A stretch of DNA of 64,000 nt from Lactarius indigo (taxonomy: Eukaryota; Basidiomycota; Agaricomycetes; Russulales; Russulaceae): positions 1 through 64,000 of the forward strand of contig JAFKAC010000156.1 of the NCBI GenBank assembly GCA_025766275.1. The letters run 5' to 3'. The notes under the pieces were generated by a model that worked only from the letters and a program-made list of their open reading frames with translations, did not search any database and had not been told where the DNA came from. Positions 58,214 to 64,000 of the stretch are shown one piece after another. The translations under genes and the position numbers were made by a program. Within the stretch, counting starts at the first letter, position 1. Each line of letters begins with the position of its first letter.

Positions 58214-60191
58214 CTAATCCGAGACAGGCTTACAATACGCGTGCAAGTGCGGGCCCTTGAATACCGGCTCGAAATGCTCTACAACAGACAGATCCCCTGA
58301 CCTACATATGGAGTCTTCTTCAGCGACGAAGTCACATGATAAAGATAAGGCGCAATCCCAACCTTTCCGCGTCCAAAGTCGCGTCAAAACGACGGAAAAT
58401 GTTGGCGATGACGAGATACATATTGCAATACGCCAAGTTCATGCCTATACAACTTCGCGGACCTTTTGAGAATGATACCAGTGAAGCCTCAAGTGCTTTT
58501 GCGTCTTCTCCTAGCCAACGCTCTGGGATGAACGCATCCGGGTCGGGGAATACCGTGGGTGAACGGAGTACATAAAGGAACCATTGGGCGACGACAGTCT
58601 GCGATCCAGTGAGCAAGCACCAGCATCGGGGCCACATAATCAAGGACTTACCCCACCAGGAATGAAAGTTCCAGCTATCGTTGCTCCTTCTGGGGGGACA
58701 ACACGCGGTAGCGCTGCACCTCCTGGAAACATGCGAATCCCCTCTTTGACAACCGCAGTCTGCAAAAGGCCGTTCAGGACTCGAACTGGATCAGTTATCT
58801 GTGTAAGGACTTGCCAAGTACGGTAGCTTTTCAAGAACTTCGTAACGCGGTACCTCTTCCAGATCCGGCCACGCTGTACGCAATTCAGTCACAAGTCGTC
58901 GCTGGATTTCAGGGTTGTGTAAAATATGATACGAGGCAGTCGTCGCGGCGACTGCGATCGTGTCTGAGCCAGCACCGAATAATGCCTGCGCTTCGTGCCA
59001 TAAGCTCAGCCTGGAGGGCAGTGGTCTTCCTTTATTAGCATCGGGATCCAACAGCGAATGATAAATAATTTTGTGGGGCGCATTTTCGAGGCTGGCGGGG
59101 TTGTGTAAGATTTCGTCTATCTGGTCCATCAACGCCTAGTATGGAGGTAATATGTCAATTGCCGCTTTTGCTTTAGGGCGAATACTCACCGCCTGGAACA
59201 AAAACATCGCCTTTGTCATGGGGGAACCGAAATTCTTGCCAAACCACACAGGAATGTAACGCATCATCTTCACTAAAGTTCTCGAATATTTGCGAATGGT
59301 AATGACACGTATGGCCACTTTGGAAGCGAGGACAATATCAGACTGAAAGTCTGGCACATTGGTCGCGTTCCAATCTTTCGCGTAGCAGAAGGCCATGATT
59401 ACGTCGACACCAAAGCAATGAAAGCCCAGCATGAGATTGCTAGACTTTCCTTTTGTATCGCCTGAACCAAAAGTTTGAACAACAACGCACGTCCAAATCA
59501 AACGGCTCGTACCTGCTGCAAATTGACGAGCCAGGGCGTCGCAAAGAACGTTCACCTGATAGATCGATAAGCGAATGAAATAGTTATTTCATCGGTAGGA
59601 CTGCGCCCTACCCGTTCCTGTATGACATCTTGCATTCGGAGGATCGATGCCCTAGATAAGAATGGGGCGATAATGTCTCTACGCTGTTTGGCATCAGAGT
59701 AATGTATGGAGCCGAATGAAGATGTATCTTGATCGAAAGCGCCGTAAAGCAAGTGATCCTTGTCCCACTTGTTCTTGTGGTTGTATATGTCGTTATACGC
59801 AGCAGGATTCGAAAAGTGAAGCTGCGAGTAAGGTATTTTAGGCCGTTAGATGAAGGAGATGGAGGAAAACAGCGCATTCGGCCGACTTATACGAACCTCG
59901 TTAGGTGTCAAACGAACAATCTCTCCTAGAGACAAACATATATAGAGGGAAGTGACAGCTTGGATAATCCTACGCACCATATTGTCGATGAAGTTCTACG
60001 CGCAGGTCGCTCAAAGACTCTCCCTTGATGACCTCGCGATACCCCAGCCATAGCCTAGAACAGGCAGCAAGCTTGGGTCCAGGGAAGTGGGAGAGCGGGT
60101 GGAAATATAGGTTGTATACGATTCGCCAAACAGAATAGATCAGGACGACAGCAAGCGCTGTGAGACAGTTTGCCAGGGAGAAGAGTGCCAT
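58214..60191 (-). CDS. Cytochrome P450, paralog 4 (inverted copy)
   Basis: Nine exons on the minus strand: 60191-59978, 59925-59897, 59821-59612, 59555-59513, 59461-59190, 59135-58815, 58759-58652, 58598-58363, 58301-58214; 506 aa, in frame. Exon lengths equal those of CYP3 exactly. Motifs: anchor plus HPLSHFPGPKLAA, GAGSDTIA in the I-helix (here with the usual Asp-Thr pair), KEGIR as ExxR, and FSKGPRSCIG. Intron 6 is GC-AG. It is the most diverged of the four in coding sequence and lies beyond the pheromone genes in opposite orientation. Substrate unknown. Confidence 0.93.
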
Positions 60192-61973
60192 GATGATGGG
60201 GGTGACCCATTCGCATTGCGATTAGTTTAAAAGGGGGGTCGATGTAGGCTCGTGACTAAGTTAAGTTAGCTTGTAATGAGAATCGATATCATACAAGTAC
60301 AGTAATCGATATGTGCTTTGGTTTGGCTGAGTTTTAATCCCAAGTGTATGGCGTCTGTCCTTGAGAGTTACTGCCTAGCTCTACATTTTGGGTTTGGTGT
60401 GGCACCAGTCGAGGAGGGGACTAGCGCTTGGTACAGGGAACTGATAGACTTTACAAGAGATGGGCGGAGGCACAAAGCGCTTCTCCATGCTGGCATTTCC
60501 CACGGGTGGGTCCAGTGCGCTCCACTGTATGATGCCAAGCCCCACGGTTTGCTGCCACTCTTTCTCCGGCAGATTACAAAAATTTACTTTTATGGTACAG
60601 AAATCTCCAAATCAGCATCCCTCTACAGTATGTAAGCAAGTCAAAGCGTTTCATAGTGGTGATTACAGTCACCTGCTCTAGGGTCAACGTTAACCCTCAC
60701 CGGAGCCGTCAAGTTTGTCTGTAGTGGTCGTCACCTTCCGATTCTCACCAGCGTTGTTGTGACCTAAGTCGGGACACGCACACTATTACACATGCTCTAT
60801 CATACTGCCTGGTACCAGGCTCATCACGGTCATTCAACCAGAACCGACATGCGCACATGTGTTGCGTGTGGACCAACTATCGTCTCCTGGTGCATGGTCA
60901 GTGGTGCGCTGCTGGGTGTGCTCCCTTCTCTTTCGCGGTGTTTCTGCCCGCCGCACCCTATTGCCCTAAGCTCGGCACATGGGCTGTGCCGAGTCTCCCA
61001 CCTCATGCTATAGTGGATTCACCGTCATTTGTTCATATCGTGACTAGCCCCGGGCCTTCACAACGTCTTTGCACCTTCTCTACCAATGAACTCGAAATCA
61101 ATGAATTCTCAGAGCAGCCCTCCAACTTTCGAGTACCACCGCCCTCGGCGTCCCCGTGGAAGCCCCCGTGGCAACATTTTTCCGACCTACCCTAAAGTAA
61201 AATAGGTCACGTTGCTGTAGATTACAGCTGGTTCCATAACGATTGTCCCCTGCCATTTTGAGAACATAGTCGGATGCCCAAAACTCGAGAGCAGGATTCA
61301 TAATTAAGTCGAGGGAGAAATTTTCAGGAAATCGGGTCATCTCGCAGAATCAGGGTTATAGAATAGCTATCTCGTAACAATTGGGGTTACGGAATGGTTA
61401 TCTGTGTTGCTATGCTCTCCAGCTGCGCCGTCTCAGATCTCGGTGGCGGAGTTAACCATTCAACCTCACCTATGTCCAAAAAGCGGTCACCAAACCAGCT
61501 GTGACTCGTCCCAAGGATCTTCCTTACAGCAACACGCGTCACTCGGAGAGTCTAGGGCTGCGTGCCGTACTGTATTTGGGTTACGGCCATACAATTACAT
61601 GAAAACACGGTATGTCTTAAAAAAAATCAGCACCTGTGATCTTAAAAAGAAATAAAACCTCCTAACGTTACAGTACAGCCATAATCGAATGACATTTATT
61701 GCATCACACAAGCACGTGCTAGCCTTCAGTACTTCAGTATTCAAAACCCATCGCTTCTGCAACTTACCCACGCTAGACGTGCATTTGCACCACTGGTGGC
61801 CTCGCAGAAGCTCGACGTCTTGTTCCAATTTGGTTTCAATTTGCCGGTCGTGTGCACAGGCGGCATCTCGCTCAGATTCGTGGGTATAAACCATCAAATC
61901 ATGTACCAGGAGGCATAAAAGTACAGTCGAGGACGACAACATGAGTATTTGTATCCTAGCCTCAGGTCTAATC
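60192..61973. other. Intergenic stretch without supported gene
   Basis: Upstream region of CYP4 on the left and downstream flank of the DUF6535 gene on the right. Frames at 60318-60681 and 60857-61195 have no domain and overlap one another. Confidence 0.5.
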
Positions 61974-64000
61974 TTACACAGTCGCGAACTGGTGGTGCAA
62001 TGAGGGTCTCGGCTTAGATGATTTCGGGGGGGAGATCGCCATTAATACACTCTGAGCGACCAAATGTTTGCCGCCGCGACGATCATTGTAAGCCTTGATC
62101 AATGATATCGCTTCGATAACATGTGGTCCCTTCTCCTCGGCCAACACTTTCCCTATAAAGGTTAGGAACTCGTCGACGATGTACCCAGGGACTACATCGG
62201 CGGGAGAATCGTTTGCCGGAAGAACGCGACGAAGAAGATCGACGAGCAACCTCTGCGTCCAGATCGCGTGCCGGCGTTCCGTCCAATCAGAGGTGATATT
62301 GTGGAAAGTGCCAATGTAGAGGGGACTGGACGAACGATATGAAGCGGACTTGCTAGATTTGACCGCGGCGATGAAAAGTTCCAATATATACGCAAGGCCG
62401 CCATCACGAAGGTCTTGGAGGCGCCACAGCTGCGTCGTGATAGGCGCCTGGGTGTCGTTCATCAAATCGCAGATCTCGGGTGCTTGTAACTCGGGTGCAC
62501 TGAGTTCACCGAGTGATTTTAGTTGATGGGTACCAGTAAGCAGACCAGATGCGGAGATGTTACGGAGGTTCCAAACACAGAGCCATAGGCGTTGGGTGAG
62601 CAATCGGGGAGGGATGAACTGTGGCATGAGGTATGGAGGGATTGCGCGAGTCCCTTTGTCGGGAACGCGACGGGAGTCAGATTGCCACGGAGAAACAACG
62701 TCGGGAAGATACTCCAAAATTCCATCGGCCGCGTACATCATGGTTCGCACAAGCGAGATAATGGCTTCATCTATCTCTTTGGCCCAGCCAAAGCTATTCC
62801 ACGTGTCTTCCAGGATCTCGATATCATCACTGCCGTCGTCCAAGATTTCATGGCATCGCTCCTCCATCTTGTCTGTCTCCACCTCGAGGACGAGTTCGTG
62901 GTGCAGAGTGCGTGCTGACTCCCAGCATACCTTCAGGCACTGGTCGATGGTCCCAGCCGTCTTAATTGCTTCGTCGTCTGCGTCGTTTGTGTGATCTCCC
63001 CTGACTCCACGTACACCAGCAAGACAAGTGATGACACGTTGTGCCGCGTTATGGACCGTCGAAGTATGCAGTGTCTTGCGAACGGCGATAATTGACATAC
63101 ATATCCAGCGCGCTGTGAAAGTTGACTCCAATCCTGCCGCGGGAACCTCACGAATTTTCTCAACGTTACCGAGATAGACAAGCGTCTGGGCTATGGTCTC
63201 GGATTCCGCGAACCATTCCCAGTCGTGTTTCGTGGAGAGTACGAGCGAGAGTGCCGCATCAACACAAGCACGGGCACGTTTGCGACGGGCTTCTTCAGTC
63301 GGGAGAATGCCGGGATCGGTACATGTTTTGAACAACCGTGTAATTCTAGTTCCGAGCTCGCGAAGGGTGTCTTCACGTCGCGAAGGAATGGGAGTCGCCG
63401 CATGTCGTCCAGTGGAATGAGGGTTCCGCAGCACGACTGGTAGCTCCGATTGGTCCGCAACGTGTACAACGCTCCCGTTGCCCTCTCCCTCTGCGACCGT
63501 CTCCCAGACCTTTTCTCCCCACTTTGAACTAAGCAAGCCGGGGACGCCGAGGATAAATGGTTCGAGTTCGCTGTCTTCTGTGAGGTTGTCAATGACCCAG
63601 CGTATAGCATGAGCGTCGCGCTTCTTGCGATCATCAGATTCGTCCATGGCGATTTGTGCGCGACCTTCCGTCATGTTCGTGCTGATGCGCTTCCGTTCCC
63701 CGCCGGTACTATGATCTCTGTGTGTTCGACCACTAATTATCTGGAAGAGAAGCCAGAAGACACCGGATAGAGGACTTTGATATGGTGACTTGGCATCGTG
63801 GATGGGCGCAATGACACTCCAGAGATAGAGAATGGCACAGATGACGATGGTTATGGTGGTAGTGATCGCAGTGGTAGTGTTGAGTCCGAAGAGGAACTCC
63901 GCAAGTCCAAGAAAGAACAAAAAGAGAGAAATGTGTATGAGTGCGGGGATGGCGTCGACGACGACAGCCATGTGCCAACTCTCGGCTCCTTCGTGCAGAA
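61974..64000 (-). CDS. DUF6535 membrane protein, 5' part outside the window
   Basis: One open frame runs from the window edge to the stop at 61974. The methionine at 63971 is probably internal, because the frame stays open upstream and the residues there (ESWHMAVVVDAIPALIHISL) read as the conserved part before the last hydrophobic helices of DUF6535. Two membrane segments follow (FLFFLGLAEFLFGL and TITIVICAILYLWSVI), then a conserved SPYQSPLSGVFW-like end of the domain. A long soluble helical C-terminal region of about 560 residues without a named domain comes next. The family is abundant and uncharacterised in Agaricomycetes. At least 675 residues are within the window and no intron is needed. 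Confidence 0.8.
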   Translation of the reverse strand, partial: LHEGAESWHMAVVVDAIPALIHISLFLFFLGLAEFLFGLNTTTAITTTITIVICAILYLWSVIAPIHDAKSPYQSPLSGVFWLLFQIISGRTHRDHSTGGERKRISTNMTEGRAQIAMDESDDRKKRDAHAIRWVIDNLTEDSELEPFILGVPGLLSSKWGEKVWETVAEGEGNGSVVHVADQSELPVVLRNPHSTGRHAATPIPSRREDTLRELGTRITRLFKTCTDPGILPTEEARRKRARACVDAALSLVLSTKHDWEWFAESETIAQTLVYLGNVEKIREVPAAGLESTFTARWICMSIIAVRKTLHTSTVHNAAQRVITCLAGVRGVRGDHTNDADDEAIKTAGTIDQCLKVCWESARTLHHELVLEVETDKMEERCHEILDDGSDDIEILEDTWNSFGWAKEIDEAIISLVRTMMYAADGILEYLPDVVSPWQSDSRRVPDKGTRAIPPYLMPQFIPPRLLTQRLWLCVWNLRNISASGLLTGTHQLKSLGELSAPELQAPEICDLMNDTQAPITTQLWRLQDLRDGGLAYILELFIAAVKSSKSASYRSSSPLYIGTFHNITSDWTERRHAIWTQRLLVDLLRRVLPANDSPADVVPGYIVDEFLTFIGKVLAEEKGPHVIEAISLIKAYNDRRGGKHLVAQSVLMAISPPKSSKPRPSLHHQFATV

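Overview
The window is nuclear DNA of a filamentous basidiomycete. Genes carry many short introns (about 45-60 nt, GT-AG and a few GC-AG). The gene content is typical of Agaricomycetes: a laccase, a NACHT-WD40 protein, DUF6535, expanded P450s, F-box/LRR and MIT proteins, and short CaaX mating-pheromone precursors. The NLR and DUF6535 types suggest a Rhizoctonia/Ceratobasidium-like fungus, but that placement is inference. Exon joins below were worked out by hand from splice signals, reading-frame phase and protein continuity, and almost all close as intact reading frames.

Layout. 1-4.5 kb holds no gene I can support. 4.54-7.0 kb (+) is an intact 17-exon laccase. 9.46-16.15 kb (-) is a roughly 20-exon NACHT/WD40 NLR-like receptor. 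18.3-19.6 kb (-) is a multi-pass membrane protein with an 11-unit pentapeptide repeat in one loop. 20.3-22.6 kb (-) is an F-box/LRR protein. 25.4-26.2 and 27.3-27.8 kb (-) are two small paralogous MIT-domain proteins. 29.0-29.9 kb (-) is an unrecognised, possibly frameshifted protein. 30.76-31.15 kb is a pair of identical 197-bp MITEs, one inserted inside the other in opposite orientation. 31.65-36.05 kb (-) is the P4-ATPase NEO1 and 37.6-42.1 kb (+) is NST1.

42.9-60.2 kb is the most interesting part. Three tandem P450 genes (+) and a fourth (-) share an identical nine-exon architecture. Between the third and fourth lie a divergent BolA-like / amidohydrolase pair and two short genes of 42 and 41 codons. 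I read these two as farnesylated mating-pheromone precursors (MD-FTS start, Ser/Pro/Glu-rich middle, C-terminal CTVA or CTVS). They are paralogous in promoter, coding region and 3' flank, so they arose by a local segmental duplication. No STE3-type receptor was found in the window. 62-64 kb (-) is a DUF6535 protein whose 5' end lies outside the window.

How the genes relate: NEO1 (lipid flippase), NST1 and the BolA protein (iron-sulfur/iron handling) are conserved housekeeping genes. The laccase, NLR, P450 array, F-box/LRR protein, DUF6535 and pheromone genes are the variable part that differs between fungal lineages. The pheromone pair surrounded by recently duplicated P450s and transposon debris marks 42-60 kb as a dynamic region.
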